Origin: Sinosporangium album
GTDB lineage: Bacteria > Actinomycetota > Actinomycetes > Streptosporangiales > Streptosporangiaceae
NCBI RefSeq assembly: GCF_900100605.1
Contig: NZ_FNCN01000009.1
Coordinates: forward strand, 124,001-188,000
Reading direction: 5' to 3'
Length of the DNA: 64,000 bases
Shown: positions 18,022 to 26,633 of the stretch, in pieces
Layout of the letters: every line of letters begins with the position of its first letter
Numbering within the stretch: the first letter of the stretch is position 1
Position numbers and translations under genes: made by a program
The notes under the pieces: model-generated
Told to the model about the DNA's origin: nothing
What the model saw: only the letters and a program-made list of their open reading frames with translations
Database searches by the model: none

Positions 18022-18732
18022 GTGACAGCGCGTATCGAGCGAGTGGTGACCGAGGGCGTGATCGACGTCGACGGCGTCGAGCACAAGGTCGAGAACAACA
18101 CGTGGATCATCGGCGACGACGACGAGGCCATCGTCGTCGACACCCCCCGGGACGTCGAGGCGATCCTTGACAAGGTGGGCAAGCGCGAAGTGCTCGCCGT
18201 CATCTGCACACACGGCCTGCCCGACCACGTGGGCGCCGCGATCGAGGTGGCCGCCAAGGACGAGGCCGTGATCGCCCTGCACCCCAAGGACAGGCGCCTG
18301 TGGCGCGAGACCTGGTCGGAGACGTGGCCCGACATCGAGATGGAGGACGAGGGCCTGTTCGCGGTGGCCGGCGTCGAGCTTGAGGTCCTCGCCACGCCGG
18401 GGGTGACCGCGGGCGGCGTGTCGCTCTACTGCGAGGCGCTCGGCGCGGTGTTCACCGGCAAGACGCTCCAGGCAGACGGGCCCGGGCGCATCGGCGGGGA
18501 ATACCCCGCGCTGGCCGACCAGCTCACCGCGATCGGCGCCCGGCTGTTCACCCTGCCCCACGCCACCAGGGTGCTCCCCACCCACGGCGAGGAGACCACC
18601 ATCGGTGACCTGGAGCGCCACTTCGACGACTGGATCGGCGGCTCGCTGACCCGCACGGCCGAGGAGAGGCGCGAAGGGCCGCTCACCGACGGCACCCGGG
18701 CGGCGGGCATCAAGATCAACCTCGACGACTGA
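18022..18732 (+). CDS. Metallo-beta-lactamase-fold protein with eroded metal site
   Basis: A 236-residue protein clearly built on the MBL-fold hydrolase pattern of actinobacteria (VENNTWIIGDDDEAIVVDTP, then the four ligand motifs). Several ligands are replaced. HxHxDH reads H64-G-L66-P-D68-H69; the TPGH motif reads TPGV (Val128); GDT reads GKT (Lys147); the final HG (His188) is kept. With three canonical ligands changed, a normal dinuclear zinc centre is unlikely. The GTG at 18022 has TAAGGT 8 nt upstream, a leaderless-type start. The upstream extension to 17941 has no site. Confidence 0.8.
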   Translation: MTARIERVVTEGVIDVDGVEHKVENNTWIIGDDDEAIVVDTPRDVEAILDKVGKREVLAVICTHGLPDHVGAAIEVAAKDEAVIALHPKDRRLWRETWSETWPDIEMEDEGLFAVAGVELEVLATPGVTAGGVSLYCEALGAVFTGKTLQADGPGRIGGEYPALADQLTAIGARLFTLPHATRVLPTHGEETTIGDLERHFDDWIGGSLTRTAEERREGPLTDGTRAAGIKINLDD

Positions 18733-18787
18733 GCAGGCGCCGAGCCTCCCGGCTCCCCGCCCGGTGGGTGTCGCGCACCGGGCGGGA

Positions 18788-18890
18788 GCGGCATGCATGC
18801 CGGGGTGCGTGCATGCCGGGGTGCGTGCATGCCAGGGCGCGCGCATGCCGGGCTGGCGCCCGCGCATGCCGGGCTGACGCCCGCGCATGG
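18788..18890. repeat. Two short tandem-repeat arrays (GCATGC-rich)
   Basis: A 14-nt unit of the form GGGTGCGTGCATGCC is repeated about three times from 18793. A 21-nt unit (GCATGCCGGGCTGRCGCCCG followed by C) is repeated twice up to the stop of the hydrolase gene. The repeats fill the convergent gap between the MBL-fold gene and the alpha/beta hydrolase gene. Confidence 0.7.
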
Positions 18891-18892
18891 CG

Positions 18893-19768
18893 TCACAGCG
18901 TGCGAAAGCGCGACTCCGCCTCATTCCAGAACCTCGTGAGCGCGGCCGCGGTGGTGGCGGGCGCCTCGACGGCGGGCGAGTGCATCGCTCCAGGCACGAC
19001 GACGCAGTCGGCGTCGAGCCGGTGGGCCATCTCCGCCTGCAGATGAGGCGGCCAGCCGTCGTCGCGCTCGCCGTACAGCACCAGCGTCGGCACCCCGATC
19101 TGGGCCAGCTCGTCGGTGCGGTCGTAGGCCGACAGCACCTCCTCGGCCATGACGGTGAGAGCGGTCAGCGAGTTGGACAGCAGGCGCTTGCGCAGGAACG
19201 AGACGATCTCGTCGGGCACCCCGGCGCCCAGGGCGTCGGCCTCGAAGCGGCTGGACCAGATGTGCTCCACCCCAAGGTCGGGCAGCTCCTTGATGATGGT
19301 GCGGACGGCCTCCTCGCGCTTGCCGACGATCGCCGCCGGGCCGGCGTCCATCAACGTGAACGACGCGAACTTGGTGCGGCCGTCGATGACCGCCTCCCTG
19401 CTCACGAGCCCCCCGAAGGAATGGCCCACCAGATGGACCGGACCGCCTTCGCCCACCATGGCGGCGAGCTCGTCGACGTCTTCACCAAGGGCGGCACAGG
19501 TGTAGGCGGTGGGGTCTTCGGGGCCGAGAGTCTCGAACTGGCCCCGCATGTCGATCGCCACGACCCTTCGCCCGGCGAGGGCCAGCGGCTCCATGATCGC
19601 GATGAAGTCTTCCTTGCTGCCGGTCAGGCCGGGAACCAGCAACGCCGGCCACCGCTCCGGGATGCCGGTCACGGGGAGAGCCTCAAGAACTGCGAAATCC
19701 CCCACCGCTGTGTGGATCTGCTGCGGGCGGACCCCGTCGGGAAGGGTAAGGAAGCGTGGCGTGCTCAC
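18893..19768 (-). CDS. Alpha/beta hydrolase
   Basis: A 291-residue alpha/beta-hydrolase. The nucleophile elbow is VHLVGHSFGGLVS (GHSFGG), the oxyanion region LLVPGLTGSKEDF is upstream, the acid strand is VPTLVLYGERDDGW, and the catalytic His lies in VVPGAMHSPAVEAP. The GTG at 19768 (VSTPRFLTLPDG) is preceded by TATCGT at about 7-9 nt, consistent with a leaderless transcript; the frame to 19846 lacks a site. Substrate unknown. Confidence 0.85.
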   Translation of the reverse strand: MSTPRFLTLPDGVRPQQIHTAVGDFAVLEALPVTGIPERWPALLVPGLTGSKEDFIAIMEPLALAGRRVVAIDMRGQFETLGPEDPTAYTCAALGEDVDELAAMVGEGGPVHLVGHSFGGLVSREAVIDGRTKFASFTLMDAGPAAIVGKREEAVRTIIKELPDLGVEHIWSSRFEADALGAGVPDEIVSFLRKRLLSNSLTALTVMAEEVLSAYDRTDELAQIGVPTLVLYGERDDGWPPHLQAEMAHRLDADCVVVPGAMHSPAVEAPATTAAALTRFWNEAESRFRTL

Positions 19769-19910
19769 GTAGCACCACGATACCGAGCGCTTGTCACGGT
19801 GACACCGCCAAAAGTCCCACATGGGTGTCGCCGTTGGGAGCGACACCCATGGGGTCGTGCTTGATCATCTGGCGTCGCCGCACACCCGGGGGTGTACGGC
19901 GACGGCGTGC

Positions 19911-21728
19911 TCAGCCCCGGCGGGGCTGGCGCGGGCGCTGCGGGCGACGCCGCTGAGCGGCCCGCTCCGTGGCCGCCGACGGCGCGATCTCGTCATCGTC
20001 CGTCGCGAGGTCGGGCGACTTGAAGATCACCATGAACGGGCTACTCGGGACGATCCGCTCGGGCTCGACCACGGGCCGCTCGTCCTGCCCGTCCGGCTCG
20101 GCCGACCCGGCGTACGGCTCGGCCTCCCGGCCGTCGCCGTCCGACAGGACGTCGGCCAGGGCGGCCTCCGCGGCTCCCGCCGTACGTCTCACCCTCGATC
20201 TGCGCGCGATGGCGATGCCGACGGCGGGTGAAGCATCGTCACCGACGGCGGTGACGGGTTCCTCGGACACGCGGCTGCGACGGCGCTTGTCCATGACCGA
20301 AACCTCCTGCTCGGGAGCGGGGGGCGCCGACTGCGTCGAGGACTCCTCCGCCGCCGACTCGGCGTCGGTCGGAGCGTCCTCGAACCTGCCGCCGCGGGTA
20401 CGGCGGCGTTGGCGGTCGCGGCGGGGACGCGTCTCACGATCATCGCGTTCGTCGCGCCGCCGGCCGCGGGAGCGGCCGGTCTCGCCGAGGTCCTCGATCT
20501 TCTCCGCGGACAGGCCCGCCCGGGAACGCCTGGCGTGCGGCAGCACACCCTTGGTGCCCTCGGGGATGGTCAGCTCGGCGAAGACGTGCGGCGAGGTGGA
20601 GTAGGTCTCCACCGGCTCCGCGAAGTCCAGGTTCAGCGAGTTGTTGATGACCTTCCAGCGGGTCAGCTCCTCCCACTCCACGAAGGTCACCGCGGTGCCC
20701 GTGCGCCCGGCCCGGCCGGTGCGCCCGATCCGGTGGACGTAGGCCTTCTCGTCCTGCGGGCAGTCGTAGTTGACGACGTGCGTGACGTCGTCGATGTCGA
20801 TGCCCCGCGCCGCCACGTCCGTGGCGACCAGGACGTCGATCTTGCCGTTCTTGAACGCGCGGAGCGCCTGCTCGCGCTGGCCCTGGCCGAGGTCGCCGTG
20901 GACCGGGGCCGCGGCGAAGCCGCGGGTCTCAAGCTGCTCGGCGACCATGTCGCAGGCGCGCTTGGTCTCGCAGAACACCATCGTCAAACCGCGGCCCTCC
21001 GCCTGGAGCAGCCGCGCCACGATCTCGATCTTGTCCATGCGGTGGACCCGCCAGACATGCTGTTCGATCTCGGGCTTGGCCTCCGCCTCGGCCTGGGTGC
21101 TCTCGGCCCGCACGTGCGTGGGGCGGTTGAGGTATTTCCTGGCCAGCGCCACGATCTCGCCCGGCATGGTCGCGGAGAACAGCATGGTCTGCCGCTCCGA
21201 CGGGATGAGCTTGATGATCCGCTCGATGTCGGGCAGGAAGCCCAGGTCGAGCATGCGGTCGGCCTCGTCGAGGACCAGCATGGCCGTCTGCCCGAGGTCG
21301 AGGTGCTTCTGCTTGACCAGGTCGAGCAGTCGGCCCGGCGTGCCGACCACGACGTCGACGCCCGTCCTCAGGGCTTCGACCTGGGGCTCGTAGGCCCGCC
21401 CGCCGTACACCGAGAGCACCCGGGAGCCGAGCTTGCCGCCGGCCGCCACGAGATCCTCGGTGACCTGGAGCGCGAGCTCACGGGTGGGCACGACCACGAG
21501 GCCGCGGGGCTTCTTGCGGTTCTTACGGGGTTTGCCGATGCGCTGGAGCATCGGGATGCCGAAGGCGTAGGTCTTGCCCGTGCCGGTGCGAGCCTGGCCG
21601 ATCACATCCTGGCTGCCCAGCGCGAGCGGTAGTGCCATCTCCTGGATCGGAAACGGCGTGGTGATGCCCTCGGTTTCGAGGGCATCGGCAATCTCTGGTA
21701 TGACTCCGAGGTCTCGGAAAGTCGTCAG
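19911..21728 (-). CDS. DEAD-box RNA helicase, CTG start
   Basis: A 605-residue RhlE/CsdA-type RNA helicase. The core has the Q-motif region (TPFPIQE), motif I ARTGTGKT, PTRELA, TPGRL, the DEAD box VLDEADRMLD, SAT, ARGIDI and HRIGRTGR. The C-terminal ~200 residues are Arg/Glu-rich and disordered, as in RNA-binding tails. The first in-frame ATG (21638) lies inside the Q-motif and cannot be the start. Upstream the frame continues without ATG, GTG or TTG to a TGA. CTG at 21728 gives TTFRDLGVIPEIADALE after the initiator, matching the known MTTFRxLG family start. Initiation at CTG is therefore proposed. Confidence 0.85.
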   Translation of the reverse strand: MTTFRDLGVIPEIADALETEGITTPFPIQEMALPLALGSQDVIGQARTGTGKTYAFGIPMLQRIGKPRKNRKKPRGLVVVPTRELALQVTEDLVAAGGKLGSRVLSVYGGRAYEPQVEALRTGVDVVVGTPGRLLDLVKQKHLDLGQTAMLVLDEADRMLDLGFLPDIERIIKLIPSERQTMLFSATMPGEIVALARKYLNRPTHVRAESTQAEAEAKPEIEQHVWRVHRMDKIEIVARLLQAEGRGLTMVFCETKRACDMVAEQLETRGFAAAPVHGDLGQGQREQALRAFKNGKIDVLVATDVAARGIDIDDVTHVVNYDCPQDEKAYVHRIGRTGRAGRTGTAVTFVEWEELTRWKVINNSLNLDFAEPVETYSTSPHVFAELTIPEGTKGVLPHARRSRAGLSAEKIEDLGETGRSRGRRRDERDDRETRPRRDRQRRRTRGGRFEDAPTDAESAAEESSTQSAPPAPEQEVSVMDKRRRSRVSEEPVTAVGDDASPAVGIAIARRSRVRRTAGAAEAALADVLSDGDGREAEPYAGSAEPDGQDERPVVEPERIVPSSPFMVIFKSPDLATDDDEIAPSAATERAAQRRRPQRPRQPRRG

Positions 21729-21866
21729 GGTGGCCTGCCTCAGTCTCCAGTGAAGGCGGGCCCGTCGGAACCACGGACTCGTACGATCCCCCGTGCCGGG
21801 GTCCGCGCGGAGAAGCCAGCCCTCTCACGTCGTCGCGACCGCAGTGGCGAACGCCAAACTTGGGGG

Positions 21867-22038
21867 TCCAGGAGACAATCCTCCTGGATTTACATAGTGC
21901 GGTCGCACTTTCACAGAGCAGTGTACTCGATACCACAACGGAGAACCGATTTCTTGGCGTTCGGGATGTTTTCCAGGCCATGGTTCGGGCCATGGTTCCG
22001 GCCATGGTTCCGGCCATGGTTCGGGCCATGGTTCCGGC
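21867..22038. repeat. Hairpin and 12-bp tandem repeats upstream of the ferritin-like gene
   Basis: An 8-bp hairpin (TCCAGGAG/CTCCTGGA, 21867-21888) is followed by a lower-GC stretch. Then come five tandem copies of a 12-bp unit CCATGGTTCSGG at 21979-22038, differing only by C/G at one position. Units are multiples of three long and contain ATG, which creates a short spurious frame. The region lies between the divergent helicase and ferritin-like genes, 90 nt before the latter. Confidence 0.75.
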
Positions 22039-22125
22039 CGTGCTTCCTGGCCGTGATCCGGACTCCGGAGCGGGCGAGACCGGTGTGAGTGGGGGGTGAG
22101 GGCCCGTTCCTCGTACGCTGCACCT

Positions 22126-22791
22126 ATGAGTGAATCCCCTCCGGCGCCGGGCGTCGTCGATCTTCTCGGTGTCCTGGCCTATGCGGAGTTGACCGGCTTC
22201 CTGCGGATGGCGGAGGACGCCTCCAGGTTCGCCCCCACCTTGACCGACCGGGCGGCCCTCAGCGACCTCGCCTCCACCGAACACGCCCATTTCCGGCTGC
22301 TCAGTGGGCTGCTGGAGTCCCTCGGCGTGGACCCGGAGCAGGCCATGGAGCCGTTCACGGCCGCCCTGGACGACTGGCACGTCCAGACCGCCCCGTCGGA
22401 CTGGCTGGAGGCGCTCGTTAAGGCGTACGCGGGCAACGGGATCGCTCTCGACTTCTACCGTGAGGCGGCCCGCCAGCTCGACCCGGCCGCCCAGGACCTC
22501 GTGAACGAGGTGCTGGCCGACGGCGGGCGCTCGGAGTTCGCCGTCGAGCGGGTGCGGGCCGCCATCGAGGCCGACCCCAAGGTCAGCGGACGGCTCGCCC
22601 TGTGGGCGCGCCGCCTCGTCGGCGAGGCCCTCAGCCAGGGGCAGCGCATCGCGGCGGGTCGGCCCGCGCTCGCCGCGATGCTCGTCGGAGCCCACGGAGA
22701 GGACCTCGCCGAGATCGGCCGCATGTTCGCCCGGCTCACTGAGGCCCACGGCAAGCGGATGGCCGCCCTCGGCCTGACCCCCGGCCCCTGA
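22126..22791 (+). CDS. Ferritin-like fold protein
   Basis: A 221-residue, mostly helical protein of the ferritin-like fold group usually found beside this DEAD-box helicase in actinomycetes. Helices carry AYAELTGFLRMAEDASR and LASTEHAHFRLLSGLLESL, where Glu and His residues (EHAHF) resemble diiron ligands, and later LYREAARQL-type and RMFARLTEAHGKRMAAL segments. Whether a diiron site forms is unclear. ATG 22126 follows TACGCT at leaderless spacing. Its role, perhaps in RNA modification or metal/oxygen chemistry, is not established. Confidence 0.65.
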   Translation: MSESPPAPGVVDLLGVLAYAELTGFLRMAEDASRFAPTLTDRAALSDLASTEHAHFRLLSGLLESLGVDPEQAMEPFTAALDDWHVQTAPSDWLEALVKAYAGNGIALDFYREAARQLDPAAQDLVNEVLADGGRSEFAVERVRAAIEADPKVSGRLALWARRLVGEALSQGQRIAAGRPALAAMLVGAHGEDLAEIGRMFARLTEAHGKRMAALGLTPGP

Positions 22792-22832
22792 GCCCCGGCC
22801 CCGGCCTTTGCCCCCGGCTTTGGCCTCTGGGC

Positions 22833-22862
22833 GGCCTCGGGCGTGCTTCCGTGCCCGAGGCC
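22833..22862 (+). terminator. Hairpin terminator after the ferritin-like gene
   Basis: GGCCTCGGGC and GCCCGAGGCC form a 10-bp stem with a 10-nt loop, 42 nt after the stop codon. There is no T-run. Confidence 0.6.
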
Positions 22863-23254
22863 GGGGCTGCTTATGGGAAGTCGTTGGCCGCTTCGGGAAG
22901 GCAAACGGCCCGGACGGCTGTAGCGTGCCTGATATGAGGGCCTCGCGCCGCTATGACAGTTCCCTGATGAGATGTGTGCCGAACCGCTGGACATCGCGTG
23001 CAGCGTTCAGGCGGGAAAGCGTGATCTGTCCGAGCGTTGACACCACTCTCCATCGAGCACCCAGGCATCACCGCCCGCGCTGCTGCCGTCTGGCCCCGCG
23101 TCGGGAGCGTCCGGGGGACGATCAGGCATAGCCGGGGGCATCGGCCCGGCACGGCCCAGGCACGGCCCCGGCCCGGGCCGCGGTCGTGCCCGTCTGCCGA
23201 AGTCGTGCCGCAGTCGTGCCGTGGTTGTGCGAGACGCGCCTTTTGCCGCGGTCG
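22863..23254. other. Convergent intergenic region
   Basis: About 390 nt between the ferritin-like gene and the end of the ABC ATPase gene. Short open frames exist but none has codon use or a ribosome site that supports translation. A GGCACGGCCCxGGC-type repetition at 23140-23180 is seen; nothing else. Confidence 0.5.
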
Positions 23255-24115
23255 TCAGAACGCGGTCTCGGGAGCCGCCCCGGGGATCCAGCCCGCCGCG
23301 CGGTCGGCCGCGGCCCGCGCGCGGGGGTTGTGGGCCCTGGCGTGCCAGCGGCCGTCGGAGTGGTCCACAAGGAGCCGGCGGCCGAAGCACTCCGACAGGT
23401 TCTCGCCGGTCAGGATTTCCTCCACCGGCCCCTGGGCGAGGACTCCGCCGCCTTTGACCAGCAGCGCGTGCGTGGTGGTGGCGGGGACCTCCTCCAGGTG
23501 GTGGGTGACGAGCACCGACGTGGGCTTCAGGCCTTCCAGCGCCTCGATCAGATCCTCCCTGGCGGGCAGGTCCAGGCCCGCGAAGGGCTCGTCGAGCAGC
23601 ACGATGCCCGGATCCCCCATGAGCGCCCTGGCGACCCGGATCCGGGCCCGCTCGCCCTGGGAGCACACCGTGAACGGCCGCTGGGCGAGGTCTCCGCACC
23701 CCAGGGAGGCCAGGAGCGTCGAGGCCCGCTCCCGCTCGGCGGGGCCGTAGCGGTCCCACAGCGGGACGCTCGTGCCGGTGTGCCCGGTGAGCACGACCGC
23801 CTCGGCCGTGGCTCCTTCCTCCTCCATGAGCGCCTCGTCGACGAGCCTGCGCCCGGCCGCGACCAGCCCGATCCGGCTGCGCAGCTCGCGCATGTCGACC
23901 CGGCCGAGCCGGTGGCCGAGCACCCAGGCCGCCCCCGAGCTGGGGTGCTGTACGGCGGACGCCACCGACAGCAGGGTCGTCTTGCCGGCGCCGTTGGGGC
24001 CGAGGACGACCCAGTGCTCGCCGTGGGCGACCTTCCAGGCCACCTCGGAGATCAGCGTGCGGCCCACCACGCGGATGGTCACGTCGTCGAATTCCAGCGC
24101 GGGTGAGGTTTCCAC
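23255..24115 (-). CDS. ABC transporter ATP-binding protein
   Basis: A 286-residue ABC ATPase. Walker A is VLGPNGAGKTTLL, the signature motif is the variant CSQGERARIRVARAL in place of LSGGQ, Walker B is PGIVLLDEPFAGLD, and the switch His is in SVLVTHHLEEVP. The layout resembles ModF/YlmA-type single ATPases acting without an adjacent permease. No membrane or binding-protein gene is next to it. The ATG at 24115 follows GGAGGATC. Role unknown; ribosome-associated or metal-oxyanion-related functions are both possible. Confidence 0.8.
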   Translation of the reverse strand: METSPALEFDDVTIRVVGRTLISEVAWKVAHGEHWVVLGPNGAGKTTLLSVASAVQHPSSGAAWVLGHRLGRVDMRELRSRIGLVAAGRRLVDEALMEEEGATAEAVVLTGHTGTSVPLWDRYGPAERERASTLLASLGCGDLAQRPFTVCSQGERARIRVARALMGDPGIVLLDEPFAGLDLPAREDLIEALEGLKPTSVLVTHHLEEVPATTTHALLVKGGGVLAQGPVEEILTGENLSECFGRRLLVDHSDGRWHARAHNPRARAAADRAAGWIPGAAPETAF

Positions 24116-24204
24116 AGATCCTCCGGGGTGGGCTTCCCGCCCACGTCGTACGGGGGGGAAGTCGTGGATGTCGGGAATGGGTTAGAAGTGGCGGGTGAGG
24201 CGGA

Positions 24205-24435
24205 TCACAGCGTGCCGCCGAAACCGACCGGGCGGTTCTCGTCTTCACCGATCTCCACGAAGCCGAGCGAGGAGACCGGGATGATCACCCGCCGCCCTTT
24301 CACGTCTTGCAGGGTGAAAACGCCTCGATCCGAGGCCAGGGCCTTGCGCAGCTCCTCCTCCACCTCGTCGGAGGACAGGTCGACTTCGAGGTGGAGCTCG
24401 CGATGCACCGACTGCACGCCGATCTTGATTTCCAT
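24205..24435 (-). CDS. DUF3107 family small protein
   Basis: A 76-residue protein beginning MEIKIGVQSVHRELHLEVD. It matches the short DUF3107 family widespread in actinobacteria (SSLGFVEIGEDENRPVGFG near the C-terminus). GGAAGGGAA precedes the ATG at 24435; an upstream frame to 24492 is unsupported. It lies next to a TetR regulator, an order I recall from Streptomyces. No function is known. Confidence 0.85.
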   Translation of the reverse strand: MEIKIGVQSVHRELHLEVDLSSDEVEEELRKALASDRGVFTLQDVKGRRVIIPVSSLGFVEIGEDENRPVGFGGTL

Positions 24436-24551
24436 CGGGTTCCCTTCCGGAGGGCCGATTTCGATGAGGCGTGATGAACGCCCAGGGACCATACTCGCGC
24501 CCCGTGTCCACCGGGCGCAGGGCTGATCGCGTCAAGCGAACAGGACGGCGG

Positions 24552-25178
24552 TCAGTGGTCGGAGGTGCGGGGGAAGCCGCTGATGCCGCGCCAGGCCAGG
24601 CGGGCGACGAGTTGTTCGGCGGCGTCCTGGGGGATGGACCCGTGGGTGGTGGTCCAGTAGCGGGCGCTGACCTCGGCCATGCCGACGAGGGCGACGCCGA
24701 GGAGGTGGGCCTCGTCGCTGGAGCAGCCGGTGTCCTCCTGGATGACCTGGCTGATCATTTCGGCGCACTCGCGGAGGGAGCGCTCGACGCGCTGGCGCAC
24801 GGGGGCGACGTTGCGGAGATCGGACTCGAAGACCAGTCGGAACGCCTCGCCCTGGCTGGAGACGAAGTCGAAGAAGGCGCCGAAGGTGGCCCGGACACGC
24901 TGCTTGTTCTCGGTGGTGGAGTCGAGCGCGTCGCGGCACCGCTTGACCATGTCCTCGACGTGGAGGTCGAGGAGGGCCAGATAGAGCTCCAGTTTGCCGG
25001 GGAAGTGTTGGTACAGGACGGGCTTCGACACCCCGGCGCGTTCAGCGATCTCGTCCATCGCGGCGGCGTGGTAGCCGTTCTCGACGAACACCTCCTGGGC
25101 GGCCGCGAGGAGCTGGCGGCGGCGGGCCATCCGGGGCAGCCGGGTGCCCCGGGGCTTCGCGTCCGGGGTAGCGGTCAC
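24552..25178 (-). CDS. TetR-family transcriptional regulator
   Basis: A 208-residue TetR-type repressor. The N-terminal helix-turn-helix reads AAMDEIAERAGVSKPVLYQH followed by FPGKLELY, and the C-terminal ligand domain is helical with DSTTENKQRVRATFGAFFDF. The GTG at 25178 has AAGGAGACC 4 nt upstream, a strong site. It is on the same strand as DUF3107. Target genes and ligand are unknown. Confidence 0.9.
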   Translation of the reverse strand: MTATPDAKPRGTRLPRMARRRQLLAAAQEVFVENGYHAAAMDEIAERAGVSKPVLYQHFPGKLELYLALLDLHVEDMVKRCRDALDSTTENKQRVRATFGAFFDFVSSQGEAFRLVFESDLRNVAPVRQRVERSLRECAEMISQVIQEDTGCSSDEAHLLGVALVGMAEVSARYWTTTHGSIPQDAAEQLVARLAWRGISGFPRTSDH

Positions 25179-25247
25179 GGCGGTCTCCTTGGGGTGGCTC
25201 CATGGGACGGTCAGCGGACCCGCTCATCCTACGTGCGAGTAATCAGG

Positions 25248-25460
25248 TCAGCGATAGTCGTCCTCGTCGACGTCGACCACGCGCGCCTGGTCCGCCGCGT
25301 CGGCGGGGTCGGCTTCCAGCGGCACTCCCGGGGGAGGCCAGTCGCCGGAGTCCTCGCGGAGGTTCCGGTGCTGCTCGACGGTGTCGGCCTCAGGAGCCTC
25401 GACCGCGATGTCCTCCTCCTCCACCAGAACGGGGTCGTCGTGCTGGTTCATTTCTGACAT
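25248..25460 (-). CDS. Small acidic hypothetical protein
   Basis: A 70-residue, very acidic protein (MSEMNQHDDPVLVEEEDIAV to DQARVVDVDEDDYR). GGAGAGGATCTGAA precedes the ATG at 25460, and the C-terminal RVVDVDEDDYR ending is familiar from short acidic proteins in related actinomycetes. No domain is recognised and it is probably disordered. It lies between TetR and the LigD polymerase gene, all on the minus strand. Confidence 0.65.
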   Translation of the reverse strand: MSEMNQHDDPVLVEEEDIAVEAPEADTVEQHRNLREDSGDWPPPGVPLEADPADAADQARVVDVDEDDYR

Positions 25461-25730
25461 TTCAGATCCTCTCCAGTCCGGTGGTGAAGCCGCCTCGTGG
25501 TGGACCCGGGCCGCGTGACCTGGCTTGTACGGCCAGGGCCGCCTGACCTGGGCTGTGCGACGTGGACGCCGGGTGTTCGCGAGAAAGCCGGTCACTGAGG
25601 CCGTTCCCTCACCTCGCGCCGCGAACCGCCGACACTCACTCCCACACTACTTTTCGAGTCCCGTTTCGCGGGGAGGCGAGCCGTCGGAGCGGCGCCCTCG
25701 GGCATCCCCGGCATCCCCGGCCTCCCGGGC

Positions 25731-26633
25731 CTAGAGGTCGGTGCCGGTCGCCCCGGCGAACAGGTCGCCCCGCTCCTCCACCCTGGCCAGCACATCGGCC
25801 GAGGTGAAGACCAGGTCCTCGGGCTCCTCGCAGCGCTCCACCTCGTCCCAGGTGAGCGGGGTGGAGACGGTGGGCCTGGGCTGGGCTCGTAGGGAGTACG
25901 GCGCGACCGTGGTCTTGGCCGTGCTGTTCTGGCTCCAGTCGATGAACACCCGGCCGGGCCTGGCCTTGCGCGTCATCACGCTCACGACGGAGGCGGGATG
26001 CCGTTTCTCCAGTTTGCGGGCGATGCCTTTGGCGTACGCCGAAGGGTCTCCGCCGTCCCACGGTGCGTAAAGCTGGAGTCCCTTCCCTCCGCTGGTCTTG
26101 GGCCGGGCGGTGATCCCGTCGGCGTCGAGCTCGTGCCGGATCAGAGAGGCGACCAGGCAGCATTCGACGACGGTGGCGGGGGCGCCGGGATCCAGATCGA
26201 ACACCACGGTGTCGGGCGGGAGGGGGGCACCGCTCCCGTCGACCCGCCACATGGGCACGTGCAGTTCGAGCGCGGCGAGGTTGGCGAAGTAGACGAGGGT
26301 GGGCAGGTCCTCCACGATCGCGTAGTCGAGGGTCTCCCTCCCCGAGGTGCTGCCCGGCGCGGGCAGGGTGACCGTACGTATCCAGTCGGGCGTGTGGCGG
26401 GGGGCGTTCTTCTCGAAGAAGAAGGCCCCGTCGACCCCGTTGGGGTAGCGCTTGACGGTGAGGGGGCGTCCCCGCAGGTGGGGGAGGATGACGGGGGCGA
26501 GGCGGGAGTAGTGGTCGATCACCTCGGCCTTGGTGAACCCGACGTCGGGGTAGAGGACCTTGTCCAGGTTGCTGAGGGACAGGGCGCGACCTCCGACGTT
26601 CACCGTCACCCTGCGGCCCGATGAGGCGCTCAC
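25731..26633 (-). CDS. LigD polymerase domain (NHEJ primase-polymerase)
   Basis: A 300-residue stand-alone copy of the LigD polymerase (AEP) domain. Recognisable elements are LSNLDKVLYPDVGFTKAEVI, VKRYPNGVDGAFFFEKNAP, the catalytic VFDLDPG with two metal-binding Asp, the SGGKGLQLY loop, and DWSQNSTAKTTVAPYSLRA. It adds ribo- or deoxynucleotides at broken ends during non-homologous end joining. Its GTG overlaps the ligase stop (GTGA), so both are made from one message. No phosphoesterase domain is attached. Confidence 0.93.
   Translation of the reverse strand: MSASSGRRVTVNVGGRALSLSNLDKVLYPDVGFTKAEVIDHYSRLAPVILPHLRGRPLTVKRYPNGVDGAFFFEKNAPRHTPDWIRTVTLPAPGSTSGRETLDYAIVEDLPTLVYFANLAALELHVPMWRVDGSGAPLPPDTVVFDLDPGAPATVVECCLVASLIRHELDADGITARPKTSGGKGLQLYAPWDGGDPSAYAKGIARKLEKRHPASVVSVMTRKARPGRVFIDWSQNSTAKTTVAPYSLRAQPRPTVSTPLTWDEVERCEEPEDLVFTSADVLARVEERGDLFAGATGTDL

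Noticed and set aside
21975-22040. Possible CRISPR-like array
   Set aside because: The units are contiguous 12-bp tandem repeats with no spacers, and no cas genes are present.
22808-23131. 107-residue + strand frame after the ferritin-like gene
   Set aside because: It overlaps a terminator hairpin, has no ribosome site and no recognisable sequence.
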